64,000 nt of DNA from Arabidopsis thaliana. Its lineage: Eukaryota > Streptophyta > Magnoliopsida > Brassicales > Brassicaceae. The position numbers were made by a program, and so were the translations under genes. Positions 46,367 to 58,920 of the stretch are shown piece by piece. Location: contig NC_003070.9 in the NCBI RefSeq assembly GCF_000001735.4, positions 23,979,971-24,043,970 on the forward strand, given 5' to 3'. The first letter of the stretch is position 1, and each line of letters begins with the position of its first letter. A model generated the notes under the pieces. It saw nothing but the letters and a program-made list of their open reading frames with translations, did not search any database and was not told the DNA's origin.

Positions 46367-47376
46367 TGATACGATCAGATCTCGCAAGGGAGGAAGGAGA
46401 TGATGAGATTTGTAATTTCAGATTTGTAGAGTGTGTGTGCAAGTATTAAGTATATATCGTTGATTTAAATGCGGACTAAATAATAATAAGTTTATGTGCC
46501 TTTGCCTCTCTCTAATTCATTTCTTTTTTTCATTTATTAACCTCCTAACCTTCCAACAATGTTTTTTTTTTTTTTTTTTTTTTTCAAAACTAAAATTTAC
46601 CCAAATGGGCTTACAAACGGACTAGATTTGTGATTTTAATGATGCAGCCGAAACACATAACGTTGTATTTTGGGTCTTGTTTCCATGGTTCCCCTTTGGG
46701 CTTTATGCTCCGTTGTTGGTTTTTTGGTATTTTCTGTTTGGCCCTGAGGCATGTGTTGTATTTTCTGTTTGGGCCTTGTAATATGTCTTTTTAATGGAAA
46801 ATTATGAATTAAAAAAAAAAAACTGTAGTTTCATTATCATGTTTTTTTTATAAATATCTCATGGAACACCTAAAATAGAAAATAATTCTCATAATCATAA
46901 GGACTAAGGAGAGATAAGCAAACCTAACATTCTTATTTCCTAAGAATACAACCGAGCGTTTAACGTACCAAAAATTGTATAGAGATGCGTCTAGATTTTT
47001 TAGTAAGTGAAACAGAATTCACAACCATAGAGAAATGTTGTTACAATCTTGTATTTGTTTGACTATATATATGAATGAAAGTTACGCAAATAACTGAATA
47101 AAAAAAGGAGTAGGAAAATAAGAAAAAAAAGAAAAAAAAAAAGATAAGAAAGCGTAGAAATTAGGATGAAATGTAATGCTTATTACTTATCTTCATGTGA
47201 AGTTTCTCAAATATCTATATATACATTTTTGCATCTATTTTGTAAAATAAATCTTAGAGTTGGAACTTATTTACAATGGTTGTAACTGGCTTTTAATTAT
47301 TGATTTTCTTTTGGCAATAAATTGATTAACAAACAAAAAATATTCCAAATATATTCCAATCTCATATATCATGCAG

Positions 47377-47553
47377 ATTTCTCCAAAATTTGAACTAGAT
47401 TTCGGAAATTATTTAAAACAAAAAATATTTGACAAACCAAAATACAATTGCAATCCCTTAAAATGAGCAAAACGCACCTAAATACATTTCTTATCAGTTC
47501 ACTAAATCTTATTTCTCCAATATTTGAATTAGATTTCGACAACTATTTAATAC
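47377..47553 (+). repeat. 43-bp imperfect direct repeat
   Basis: Copies at 47377-47419 and 47511-47553, both starting ATTTCTCCAA and containing AGATTTCG and ATTTAA, differ at about six positions. Confidence 0.75.
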
Positions 47554-47981
47554 GAGACGGTATAGCACGGGTGAAATCCATTAGATATGTTTAGTTTCAC
47601 TGAACGGGATTAGATGGTAGGACGGGTTTGAGTCGATAGTAATACGAAACGGTATACCACGTGTGAAGTTCTAGATATAACAATCAAAATATAATTATAT
47701 TATCTTAAATACTAAACAAAACAATTATAAAATAAAAATATAATTAAATTTTAAATTATTTAGTTATAATCTAGATTTTAATTTAATGAACTGAACGTTA
47801 TTGTTCTTATATTTTAAACAGTAAAAGTTAAACATAGTAATTGTATACTAAATAATATATAGATATAAGAGTTGTACATTCAGAAAATACAAAATATTAA
47901 ATCATATATATTTTTAATCGACTAAACAAATTATACTTTTATTTTTAAAAGAACAAAATAGTCCCGCAGGTTAAAACCTAG
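47551..47981 (+). mobile_element. Possible non-autonomous Helitron remnant
   Basis: The segment ends CCCGCAGGTTAAAACCTAG followed by T, like the 3' CTAG terminus and GC-rich stem of Arabidopsis ATREP Helitrons, though the stem is decayed. Inside, the phrases ACGAGACGGTATAGCACGGG (47552) and ACGAAACGGTATACCACGTG (47644) repeat. I could not fix the 5' end, and there are no coding sequences. Confidence 0.4.
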
Positions 47982-48916
47982 TATTTTACAAAAATATAGA
48001 CAAATAAAATAAAAATGAACTATCGTGGATTTAGTTAGAGAAATCCATACAAAAATAAATTGCATTGAGAAACTTTAGATGACGACTAAGTAATATAAGA
48101 TTTTGCATTGAGAAAGCTTACATGTCACCCTAATTTCTATCAAAAGGGTTTCTGATACTAATTGGAACCATGTGAGAAACTATCCATAGAAATGATGATC
48201 TTATCTAGTTATCATGAGCTGATGACTTTGAATATTCCACAGTCACTAAACGCATGTTTATTTCTCAGCTTTATGAATCTGTATGTAGACACACTTTCGT
48301 ATTTTCTTCACTTTTGTGTATTTGTATTGCCCATTCCTCTTTTACCAACCAATAAAAAAAGCAGTCTTTTTTTTGTTTGGTCAAGCATTGGCACTCTTTG
48401 TCAATCAATTACCCAAGGGATATATAATAATAAATTGGAATAATGAAAGTAGTTCATCATAAGGTTCGTGATTATTAACTTCTACTTTTGTTTATATTCA
48501 ATAGATTAAGATGCCGTGTATGATAAGGAGAGCAAAAGTAATCCGATAGAGATCACAGCAATATTCATTACAAAATAGTTTTCAAATAAAAACACATGAT
48601 CAAAAAGTGACTCACAAAAACACATGATACGTACGTGGGATGCTAATCCTAAAGCAACAAGGCCACAAGGGCAAAATATGTAGCTTTCATGCTTTGGCAA
48701 AGCGAAAACTCTAGTTAAGCTTACCTAACAGAAAAAATAACCCCCAAAAAAGCGTTACGTTCCAAACATTTAGACAGGGTACACGTGAATGACTCCCACT
48801 TTTTTTAAAAAAATAATAGTACTATCAATTCAAATGTGTAAACAACAAAAAAAAAAAATGTGTAAGTAACGTCTGTAATTGATTTGATAAGATAAAAAAA
48901 TCTTGATTAATTTTTC

Positions 48917-48922
48917 TATAAA
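48917..48922 (+). promoter_or_regulatory. TATA box of MGL
   Basis: TATAAA within TTCTATAAATTG, 90 bp before the ATG, leaving room for a leader of about 60 bases. Confidence 0.6.
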
Positions 48923-49006
48923 TTGAAGCCTTTCCTCTTTACATTTCGTTAACACCTAGGTTCTTGTTTCCTAACAAAGGCTCTACTTTTTCTTTAGTTA
49001 ACTACT

Positions 49007-50567
49007 ATGGCTCATTTCCTCGAGACACAGGAGCCCCTCGTATTCTCCGGGAAGAAACGAAACGATCGCGATGACGAAGACGGTGACGCCTTGGTTGCGA
49101 AGAAATCAGCACTGGCGGTGTGTGATGCCGACCCTGCAGCGGCCATAGCGAATATCCGACATGAGTTTGGGGAGCACGGGGGAGTAAACATGTCCATCGA
49201 AGCCTCCGCCACCTTCACCGTCATGGAACCGGATACCATGAGGCGGATGTTCACCGGAGAACTGGGACCGGACAACGACTTCTACGTATACAGCCGACAC
49301 TTCAACCCCACCGTGCTCAACCTCAGCCGCCAGATGGCTGCTCTCGAAGGCACCCAAGCTGCCTACTGTACCTCTAGCGGTAATTTATATATATAAAATA
49401 AAAGAATATACAGAACCCATGGAAACCTAGTTGCGTGTTTGATACGGAAACTTTGGTTGGACTTCACCTTTTAGTAGTTTACGAAAAAAACTAATGGTAT
49501 CGGATTGACTTCAGGTATGTCGGCGATATCGTCAGTGATGCTGCAACTGTGCAGCAGCGGAGGACACGTGGTTGCGGCAAGCACGCTATACGGAGGAACA
49601 CACGCTTTGCTCTCTCATTTCTTGCCACGGACATGTAACATAACCACCTCCTTCGTTGACATAACGGACCATGGCGCCGTGGCAAACGCGATCGTTGAGG
49701 GTAGGACACAGGTTCTCTACTTTGAGTCGGTGGCAAACCCGACGCTGACTGTGGCTGACATACCTGAGCTGAGCCGTATGGCACACGAGAAGGGCGTGAC
49801 GGTGGTGGTGGACAACACATTCGCCCCCATGGTGCTGTCTCCGGCCAAGCTTGGAGCAGATGTGGTGGTTCACAGTATCTCCAAGTTCATCAGTGGTGGG
49901 GCTGACATCATCGCAGGTAGCGTTATATTTAGTTTGTCGCGACGTACGTAAGTTTCTCTTTCACGTGAATGAGCAAAATAACCGTACACGTGTCTTTGTC
50001 GTGACCTAAAAAACAGGGGCCGTGTGTGGGAGTGAGAATTTGGTGAAAGAGATGATGGATCTTCGTGGCGGATCTCTGATGCTTCTAGGTCCCACCATGA
50101 ACGCCAAGGTGGCTTTCGAGCTCTCCGAGCGAATCCCTCACTTGGGCCTACGCATGAGAGAGCACAGCCACAGAGCCCAAGTGTATGCGGAGAGAATGAG
50201 GGATTTGGGCATGAAAGTCATATATCCAGGGCTCGAGACCCACCCGCAGCACAAGCTATTCAAAGGGATGGTGAATAGAGACTATGGATACGGAGGATTG
50301 CTGTCGATAGACATGGAGACAGAGGAGAAAGCCAACAAGCTCATGGCATATCTCCAGAACGCCACTCAGTTTGGCTTCATGGCCGTCAGTTTGGGTTACT
50401 ACGAGACACTCATGTCTTGCTCCGGGAGCAGCACTAGCAGCGAGCTTGACCCCTCACAGAAGGAAGCTGCAGGCATCTCTCCTGGTCTTGTACGAATGTC
50501 GGTGGGGTATGTGGGTACATTGGAGCAGAAGTGGACACAATTCGAGAAAGCATTCCTCAGAATGTAA
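49007..50567 (+). CDS. MGL: Methionine gamma-lyase (PLP-dependent)
   Basis: Exons are 49007-49379, 49515-49916 and 50017-50567; 441 aa. It belongs to the Cys/Met metabolism PLP enzymes. The active-site Lys is in SISKFISGG (Lys248), the PLP-aspartate lies in VVDNTFAP, and the substrate-side Tyr and Arg lie in YSRHFNPTV (FYVYSRHFNP). SGMSAISS contributes phosphate binding. The enzyme splits L-methionine into methanethiol, 2-oxobutanoate and ammonia in the cytosol, feeding isoleucine synthesis and clearing excess methionine. Base composition is noticeably more GC-rich than its flanks, as expected for a strongly expressed enzyme gene. It converges with BDG1 (452 bp apart). I take it to be At1g64660. 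Confidence 0.97.
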
Positions 50568-51019
50568 AATGTCTTCTTCTATATATGATGGTTTTCTTTC
50601 CCCCAAATACCAACAATTCATCATCTGCGTTATATGTATGATGTGGCCAATGTTCAGTCTCTTATTTGTTATATCACAATGTTCTAGTCTTCGGGAGTCT
50701 TTTCTTGCATATGTAACTAAAAAATATTTGTGTTTTTGGTTAGAAAGTGAAATTTACCTATAAAAAAAACAGCAAGGGTATCCGAAATTGGACGCACATT
50801 GCAAACCACTTTATTCTTGGCCGCAAAACTATTTACTCTATTTTTTCTTCAAAATTCGAAATCATAATGAAATGGCAACCACAAAAGAAACATGTTCTGT
50901 TTTTTTTTTTTCTACATAGGAGTCACCGAAATATGCAAAAGTGAATGGGTATAAAATGATGGTTTGAATAATAGTGGTTGGTATTAATATATATATACTT
51001 AGCTTAAAATAAAGAAGGG
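50568..51019. other. Convergent 3' flanks of MGL and BDG1
   Basis: AT-rich 452 bp holding both 3' UTRs. Short ORFs here are chance. Confidence 0.5.
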
Positions 51020-53504
51020 TTAATTTATTGAATGAAGTTGAGGAGTAGTGGATCTGCGCCAAATGAGCTCAAGCTCACGAGCGAACTCCTTCTGCCTCCC
51101 AACAACAATGGTGATGTGGTCTTTGTCGGGGACGACGTGGATCCTTGCACGTGGCACTTTCCTCTTGACGCCGTAGCTGCACTCCACGGGGATCAGCTCG
51201 TCCCTACCGCCGTGGAAGACTGCGACCTCACAGTCCACGTTGTCACGGACATGGTCCAAATAAGCCTCTACTTTGCTCCCCGATCCGAAAATGATGTTGT
51301 GTAGTGTGTGCCATGACGCGTTATGTGTGTGACACAAGAACCCTTCTATCAAGTACGTTCGCATCCTGCATGCGTGATGAATACATCATTCCAGTTATTC
51401 ACCTTTTTCATTGCATCTACTACTATTACCGGTGAAAGTAGATTAATTATATACACATAAATTGGATTTTAAGTATATACCAACATCGCATTATGTCACA
51501 TTAATTTCCCCACATCTCAATCTCAGGATGAGGAAGAGATTTAAAGGTGTCTGGCTACATTAATTGTTCTACGTCTAATAAATTTTTCATACCAAAAAGA
51601 AAAGCTCCAGTAGATAAATTAATGGTACCTGTTTCTGGTGAGTAGCCTGGTGAGAAATTCCAACAAGTGATGATTCTTGCAAAGCACTAGACTGACTGTG
51701 CGGCTAATGTGCTCGTACCAGCTAGCCACTGAGGCTCCGAAGGCCATCGGAGGCCACACTTCCTTGGGGGCCAGTCTTCTCATCACATATTGCGTCCCTT
51801 GCACACCTTTTGGCACCGAATAATATGGCTGCATTCCCCATTCGTTCACATATATCAGTTAATTACCATTACTAACCAGGAAGCGTTACTCAAATAAAAA
51901 CAGTATTATATGACTCACAGGAGCCAATAGAGTGAGTGACTTGATGGCTCCTGGGTGTTTAACCGCGAGCGCAAGAGCCAAAATGCAGCCTAGGGAGTGA
52001 GCCACTAAATGGAATGTCTTGAGTCTGAACTGAGAAATCACCGATCTCTCTATCATCTCTAAATGCTCTTTTAATGTATACAATGAATCGTTCGGCTTTG
52101 GACTTTTCCCATAACCCAACAGGTCCACTGCGAGAAACCTGTAATTCGATTTGGCTGAGTCTGAGAAGTTTGGGAACAGAGTCTCCGTCCAAAACGTGGA
52201 TGATGATAAGAACCCATGAATGAACACTACGTTCTCTTGTGCCTTGTTGTCTGCACATTCAATATTTAATATTTAGTTATGTCTTTAACCTCTCAAAAAT
52301 TAGTTTATATATTTCTTACAAAAATTGTTTCTGACCTAGTGTAGCACAAGCAATATTTGTTTTTTTGTTTTTTGAACAAGCAATATAATGTAAATAATTT
52401 ATGATGTAATATGGATAAACTACTAAGAGATTTTTTCACTCAGCTTCTGAGTCTAAGTCTTTTCACTCCACATTAGGTCTGCATTGTCTCATAAGTTCTT
52501 CACATTGTTTCTGAATGATCACTCCACACTAGATGAGAAACATCCCCATGCAATTTTGTCTATTCCATGGAAGAATCAACGGATCTTTGAAGGCATTTCT
52601 TTAAAGTAATGTTTAATCCTAGTTAAAACGCGTCTGTTCATTTAAAATGACTGGTTTCTCATCTTAGTAATAAATGATTTTTGATTGTACTAATGGCTAA
52701 TGCAAAACCCCAACTAGCTAGAACCCATACAACAAACATTACTTTGTTTTTTGTTCAACCAACAAACATTTCTTTAATTATGATTAATGAGCTACCAGTC
52801 TTTTGTAATAATCAAATTCATGATAAAAGATTATTTAGATGAGAATGCATGCTGCAGGAGACATTAGAGTGGGAAAGGGTTTTCAAATTTCAAAAGAGGA
52901 CAACGAAACAGGGGACTGAGATTATATAAAATGTAGAATGTAGAGAACATATATATATATATATATATGTACCTGTGGGCTGTTGGACATTGACAAAGAG
53001 AGATTGGTTGGAAGAGGAAAGCCAAGAAGTGCAGAAAGTGCAATGGCAATCAGACCATCTTGGTGTTCTTTGCAACTTCTCGACCACCGTGGAGTTGACA
53101 GTGAGTAATGTCTTTTTAGTTGACGGTGATCTCTTCTTGGACTCATCACAGCATTTAACAACATCTTTCTTGAAGCACTTCACCAGCTTAGTGAGCTTGG
53201 TGAGGAGTGAAGGGCGAGAGTAGAGTGTGTCGGAGATCTCATCCAGATAGATCTTTGTCCTTGTGAGTGAGACCACCTTCGAGTAGTCTCCTGATCTTTC
53301 CGACACTATCATCTTACCGCCTCTGTTCCCTCCAGCCGAGATTGGTTTGGCCTCGGGCGGCGGACAGCAGTAGCAGGGTTTCCACTCGGACTCGAAGAAG
53401 AAATCAAGAGTCTTGTAGGTAAAGCAAAGCAGGAAATCAACAATGTCGAGGATGAAGAAGACGAAGACGCCCACGGTGCGGTTGAGCGACCGTGAGAATC
53501 CCAT
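51020..53504 (-). CDS. BDG1: BODYGUARD alpha/beta-hydrolase, cuticle formation
   Basis: Exons in transcription order: 53504-52973, 52250-51919, 51828-51629 and 51365-51020; 469 aa. An N-terminal membrane segment (GVFVFFILDIVDFLLCFTY) precedes a Cys/Pro patch (YCCPPPEAKP) and a plant-specific domain. The hydrolase fold follows: oxyanion-loop HGFLSSS (189-195), nucleophile elbow AHSLG with Ser263, acid Asp410 in GGRDELIP and His438 in DKDHITI, so the triad is complete. BDG1 acts at the outer wall of epidermal cells in cuticle and cutin formation and in osmotic-stress ABA responses. The first donor site lies beside an (AT)n run at 52950-52967. The frame stays open for 120 codons upstream of the chosen ATG (see findings). 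I take it to be At1g64670. Confidence 0.96.
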
Positions 53505-56100
53505 GCTGTGGAGTTTGAGTCTTGTGGAAGACGTGTATGTATGTAAGTTGTATGTATGTATGGTGGTGATGTTGCAAAGACAAAATGCGTGAGAGAGAGA
53601 AATTAAGTTAATGAAGAGAGAGAGGAAAACAGATGGCAGCTGCATGAATTTATTGATCGCATTTAACATACATTGTTGGCTAAAATGATGAAATTTGGTG
53701 GCCGTTGAATCTTCTTCCTTTTTTTTTGCAACACTAGACCACGCATATCCAGCACATACCGTAATATCTTTTTTAACTTCAAAACAGGAATCAATACTAA
53801 GGAACATGTGATGTCGATTGGTCCGGTGATGATCCAAAATGCCGCTATAGCTACATACACACAAAGTCAGTCAAGTCATTATGGATGTGCGGTTCCTTCC
53901 TTAGGGTTACAAGAAATTATGTTTAATAATGTGAAAATAATATGCTAAGAAGGCATGTAATTTTGTATTTGAAAACAATCAAAACCCTAGATAGTCCCAA
54001 TAATTAATGATACTCATATATGCTCTGTTTGGTAAGGCCACTATTGAGGATTTTGGCCGGTTGATGACTTTTGGGGTCTAAAACTACAAGGAGGGCAACT
54101 AAACTATATGGATATAAATGTGTTTTTTTTTTGGGCTATGGATACAAATGTGATTACGTACCGTGAAAGTGAAACTAATACAGACATCAAATAATTGAAG
54201 TAATGGCACAGAGTAGTAAATGTAAATGTTGATAGCGAAATAAGATAAAGAATGGACAAGTGATATGATGGCATGTGGCCACAACTTATATCCATCACTC
54301 TGAATGCCCAGCAGCCCATCTAAACAGCCTAGCTGACCTGTTTTTAGACAATTCTATAATATGTATACACATTTTGGTAAAACAGGAGTTAAAAGAGTTA
54401 GTCTGTCAGTATCCATATATAGATAGTAGTATTGGTAATATTTCATGAGGACAAGGACGTGTGCGTGGCATCAAGCAACAGCTAATCGCATCTCTTTACT
54501 CAACATACCATTCTCTCTAATCTGTTAGGGTGAAAATATTAATGAAGTAGAAATATTCGAGTGTGCTTTTATGAGAAAAGAGTGATATACATATATAGTA
54601 GTATGGTAAGGAACGTGAGACCATGTGCTATGTTTAATAGGTTTTCAAAAGTCTTGCGTCACACAATCTTAAAGAGGGCCTGAGAGCTTATTTTTAATAA
54701 TACTTAACCAAACGAGTGGCTTGATTCTAACTAGATCCCGGTATGTAGTATAGATACGACAAGCTACTGATGGAGACAGATATATATAGTCCCCCTCAAG
54801 TCAAGCCTTCTATATTCATTTTCTGTCATTGTATGTACTCTTCTTGCAACCTTTTCATATGTATCACTATAATTTGTTTTTTCCTCTTGAAGACTTGAAC
54901 AATCTGGTGGAGCACCAGAAGATTCACTAACAGCCAAGTATTTTTTTGATATCATTCATAAGTTTTAGGGTAATGGAGTGAAATTAGCTAGAGGAATTTA
55001 GTCTAAAGCTCAAACTGCGACCACCCGATGGAGTTGTTTTGGTAGAGCAGAAAAATAAGTTGAAATGTAAGAAAGAGAATTAGTTACAACTGTAAGTTAC
55101 AAGTAATGACACAATTGTAATGCAGAGGTCAACGACGACTGACATACATATAAGTGCACTCCATTCCAACATGTAGTAGCATTCGAATTGGTTTTGGACT
55201 GACAAAATTGAGTAACTACAACAAATAATAATAATAATAATAAAAGTATGTGAAGGAAAAATAAAAAAGTCAAAAGACCTTAAATGCGTAGTTGATGGAG
55301 GTTGGTAGGGAGTGTCTTTAATTTATAGTTTTACATATTTTGAAACTTGAAAAGTGCTCCTCTCCTCTTTGATTTATCCCTACTTGCTAATTATTTTACT
55401 CATCCACGTTACCATATCAATGTAATGACACTCGGTATATGATTGGCCATCGACATGTATACATATTGAAAAAATGTCAAAAACAAGTTTCACCTATCAA
55501 AGTTGGATAAGAAAAAACCCCGTTTAACAGCTCGATGCACTACAATATCAAGTGATTTAACGACATGGCTAAGTTAGGTTTAGTCAAATGAAACTTCGTT
55601 ATTACATATTTACATTGACAAGTCAACGAAAATTTAAGAGTTTAGGTTCTTAGCCGAAAGTTGGTGATTATTTTTATTTTAACTAACTTTGAAAGGTAAT
55701 CTTTTTTTTTTTGTGATATTTTTCCCATAACTTTAAGAATCAGTATATGTTTTACACATAATTGATATATATAACTTAAAACATAAGCTTATTTGGGCAA
55801 AGTTAAATTAAATAAAAATTCGAAATAACTTGTAATCTAACACATATTAAATAATTGAATAAATATTTGAAAAAAATATTCTCAATGAAAGATAGGCCTC
55901 AGTGAAACGGGCCAATGTTTTTTGTGTGGGCTTATATAGTCCACCCAAAACTTTACTTGTTTAAGAGGCAAACAAAGTGGACACTTGTAAGTGGTAAGGT
56001 TGTGGTCACGTTTGTGTGGCCCTTAATGCAGTAAAAGCAGAGTATGAGATGATGGTGGTAGGGAAGAAGAGCAACGAGGGCGAGAGATATCTTCTTATCC
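53505..56100. other. Divergent promoter region, BDG1 and D27-like gene
   Basis: About 2.6 kb of AT-rich sequence between two divergent start codons. The first 360 bp continues the BDG1 reading frame in phase and probably includes its leader. An (AAT)n run lies near 55226-55243. No further gene is supported. Confidence 0.5.
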
Positions 56101-57092
56101 ATGGCGGCTATTGCTAGTCTGCAAGCAGTTAATCTCACATTTAGGCGACGTAGCACTCGATGTGGAATTGCTGAGCCGAGCGGAGAGCCAGCTCCGATGG
56201 GGCTGAAGACTAGATACGAGGATGGGCTGGTGGAGAGAGTGTTCATGGGTCTCTTCGCGAGGAAGATGGACAAGTTCGGGTCGAAGAAGAAGAAGGACAC
56301 GAAGGAGAAGGGTTTTTGGGAGTACGATTACGAGAGCTTCGTGGAGGTGTCAAAGAGAGTGATGCAGGGACGGTCCAGAGTGCAGCAGCAAGAGGCCGTG
56401 AGGGAGGTTCTTCTCTCTATGCTGCCTCCTGGTGCTCCTGAACAGTTTAGGAAATTGTTCCCACCAACGAAATGGGCTGCAGAGTTCAATGCCGCTCTTA
56501 CAGTGCCTTTCTTTCACTGGTTGGTTGGTCCATCTCAGGTCATAGAAGTGGAAGTGAATGGTGTGAAACAGAGAAGTGGAGTTCGTATCAAGAAATGCAG
56601 GTAACAAGTGAATTCCATCAAAATGACTATTACTAGTTGTCTTGTTCAAAATGTGACAGACTTGCTCCTACTGTTGATTGAAGGTATCTGGAGAACAGTG
56701 GGTGTGTAGGAATGTGTGTGAATATGTGCAAGATTCCAACCCAAGATTTCTTCACCAATGAGTTTGGCCTCCCACTCACCATGAACCCAAGTATGTAACA
56801 TATCTCCTTTTGACCATCCTTATACATTGGTGTTTGTTTTCATTAGCCATCTCTCCATTTTGGTTTGTAGATTATGAAGACATGAGCTGCGAGATGATAT
56901 ACGGGCAAGCACCTCCGGCCTTTGAGGAGGATGTAGCCACCAAGCAACCTTGTCTAGCAGATATATGTAAGTCTTACAATGCTCAGATTGCATACATGCA
57001 TGCAAGATGTATCTAACATGATGGTGATGATGTTGCCTGCAGGTTCTATGTCGAATCCAAGCTCCCCAATCTGCCCTAAACTAGAGGCATGA
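56101..57092 (+). CDS. DWARF27-like plastid carotenoid isomerase
   Basis: Exons are 56101-56600, 56684-56790, 56871-56966 and 57043-57092; 250 aa. The N-terminus (MAAIASLQAVNLTFRRRSTR) is a plausible chloroplast transit peptide. The DUF4033/D27 domain carries the cysteine-rich signature RYLENSGCVGMCVNMCK, then FGLPLTMNPNYEDMSCEMIY and PCLADICSMSNPSS. Relatives need iron and isomerise beta-carotene; DWARF27 itself starts strigolactone synthesis. I recognise this as At1g64680, described as D27-LIKE1, which interconverts cis and trans carotenes rather than being the main strigolactone enzyme; that detail is from memory. The following BLT gene lies in the same direction. Confidence 0.93.
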
Positions 57093-58098
57093 GTGGAGTG
57101 GATCAGCAGCCACTTCTTTGACGGGATGTGCAATTTCCAAGCGATATACATACTTTTTTTCTTTTCCAAACACATACATTACATATAAAAGACAGTTGTG
57201 AAGACGAGTTAGTGTTCTTTGTTACTATTCTGGTTGGGTTGTGTAAAGTATACGATAATACACTTGAGCTTACTCATCTTCTTTATGTTTTAAGTTTGAA
57301 CTCGCCATGTTGGTTATAACTTGGATCTCAAGTGTTACTTGCAGTTTGTATTGTAATATAAAACCAAAAACTGAGATTAGCTTAGCTTTAAAGTAACCCT
57401 CTCTGCTTATATGGATATCAGATACTTACTGTAGTTTTGCTTTAACGACTTACTTTCATGGAATGTTTAGTTTGCGGTTTGGTGCTTTGATACACACTGA
57501 AAGACTTAACTTTCATTTGACTTGCACACACAAAAAAAGAAAAAAGAATTCTGTTCCTTGTTTTGTTTCCTGCAACTCCAACTGACTAGGGAGTGAACAG
57601 AACAGAGTAAATGTTTAGATAAAGAAAATCTGTTCATAGTTTAATTTATAGAGAGACATATAGCTAGGAGAAGTGGAACAGATGAGGCATTAATGTTTGA
57701 ATGGGCCAATTAATTGACACCCCCAAGTGTACGAACACACAAAATGAGAGGTGGTTCATTGAAAGCACAGAGAAGTTGTCGGCTTTTCAAAGATACACTG
57801 CCCAACAAACAATCGTCATGAAACTACAACAAAGGTCAGTTTCATATATCTTCTAATCGCATTTGTTAGTTTACCTAAGAGTTAGACGCCATCTGTTTGT
57901 TTCTGCTACTTTTCCTTACTCTTTAACGACGAGGTCCTGAGGAAGAATGATTGAAGCTGGTAATCATGTGATGACTCACTCTTTCAGCTTTACAACACAC
58001 TTCCATCTTCTAAAGTGATATTTAATAACCCTTACTTTTTTTCTTTCTTTTTCCCTTTTTTTTCCCTTTATCTCAAATATAGAAGGCCAACCAAAAAG
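57093..58098. other. Spacer and BLT promoter
   Basis: A 1.0 kb non-coding stretch: the D27-like 3' UTR, then the promoter and leader of BLT. A T-rich tract sits just before the BLT ATG. Nothing else is seen. Confidence 0.5.
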
Positions 58099-58920
58099 AT
58101 GAAGGATATGAAGATGCAGAGCAGCCCTGAAACGATGATGACCAGAATCCCCACTCCAGATCCTCACAGTACCGGTGTACGAGAAGATGCAATGGACTCA
58201 GTCTGCAAACCCTGGAAGCTTTATGAAAATCCATACTACTGCTCTTCTCAGTCTCAACAGCATCAACACCAACGCAAGGCATTTATTTGGGATCTGAATT
58301 TCATAAAGGTGTTCATGGAATCTGAACTAGGAAAAGCTCAAGACGAGATCAAGGAATTGAAGGCAGAACTGGACTATGAGAGAAAAGCTCGAAGACGGGC
58401 AGAGCTGATGATCAAGAAGCTGGCTAAAGATGTGGAGGAGGAGAGAATGGCTAGAGAAGCGGAGGAGATGCAAAACAAGCGGCTCTTCAAAGAGTTATCG
58501 TCTGAGAAGTCAGAGATGGTTCGGATGAAACGAGATCTTGAAGAAGAGAGACAGATGCACAGGTTGGCAGAGGTTTTGAGAGAAGAGAGAGTTCAGATGA
58601 AGCTGATGGATGCAAGGCTTTTCTTGGAGGAGAAGCTATCTGAATTAGAGGAAGCTAATAGACAAGGAGAGAGGGAGAGGAATAGGATGATGAAACCTAA
58701 GATATTGGAGAGAGCGTGTAGCTCACCGGCTAGGAGGAGGTGCGAGAATCCGCAAATAAAGAGAGGAATCAATCCGTTCCCAAGAGTGATGAGAGCAATA
58801 AGATCAAAGAGTGAGAAATGGGGTTCAAAGCTGGAGTGCCAAAAGGTTCAGCTCAAAATTCTGCTCAGACAAAAGACCACCCCAAGATGTACTCCTCTTC
58901 TCTCCTCTCCTCCTCCTTGA
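58099..58920 (+). CDS. BLT: BRANCHLESS TRICHOME coiled-coil protein
   Basis: Intronless, 273 aa from the ATG at 58099 (MKDMKMQSSPETMMTRIPTP). In-frame codons further up start at a GTG and are T-rich leader. Residues about 70-205 form a long charged coiled coil (ESELGKAQDEIKELKAEL through EERMAREAEEMQNKRL to EEKLSELEEANRQ). A basic C-terminus (SSPARRRC, GINPFPRVMRAIRSKSEKW) follows. BLT is needed for trichome branching; it acts with microtubule and endoreduplication regulators. KFI-type motifs before the coil (FIWDLNFIKVFMESELG) are shared with other coiled-coil plant proteins. I take it to be At1g64690. Confidence 0.93.
   Translation: MKDMKMQSSPETMMTRIPTPDPHSTGVREDAMDSVCKPWKLYENPYYCSSQSQQHQHQRKAFIWDLNFIKVFMESELGKAQDEIKELKAELDYERKARRRAELMIKKLAKDVEEERMAREAEEMQNKRLFKELSSEKSEMVRMKRDLEEERQMHRLAEVLREERVQMKLMDARLFLEEKLSELEEANRQGERERNRMMKPKILERACSSPARRRCENPQIKRGINPFPRVMRAIRSKSEKWGSKLECQKVQLKILLRQKTTPRCTPLLSSPPP

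Larger units (their letters stand above)
46367..49006. other. Intergenic between the MFS gene and MGL
   Basis: Divergent promoters flank 2.6 kb of AT-rich sequence. It includes a T run of about 24 (46561-46584), a 43-bp direct repeat (47377 and 47511), Helitron-like remnants up to 47981, and the MGL TATA box at 48917. Short ORFs at 48162-48443 and 48506-48700 look like chance. Confidence 0.5.

Noticed and set aside
58015..58098. 28-residue extension of BLT
   Set aside because: It starts with GTG and translates the T-rich leader into Phe runs.
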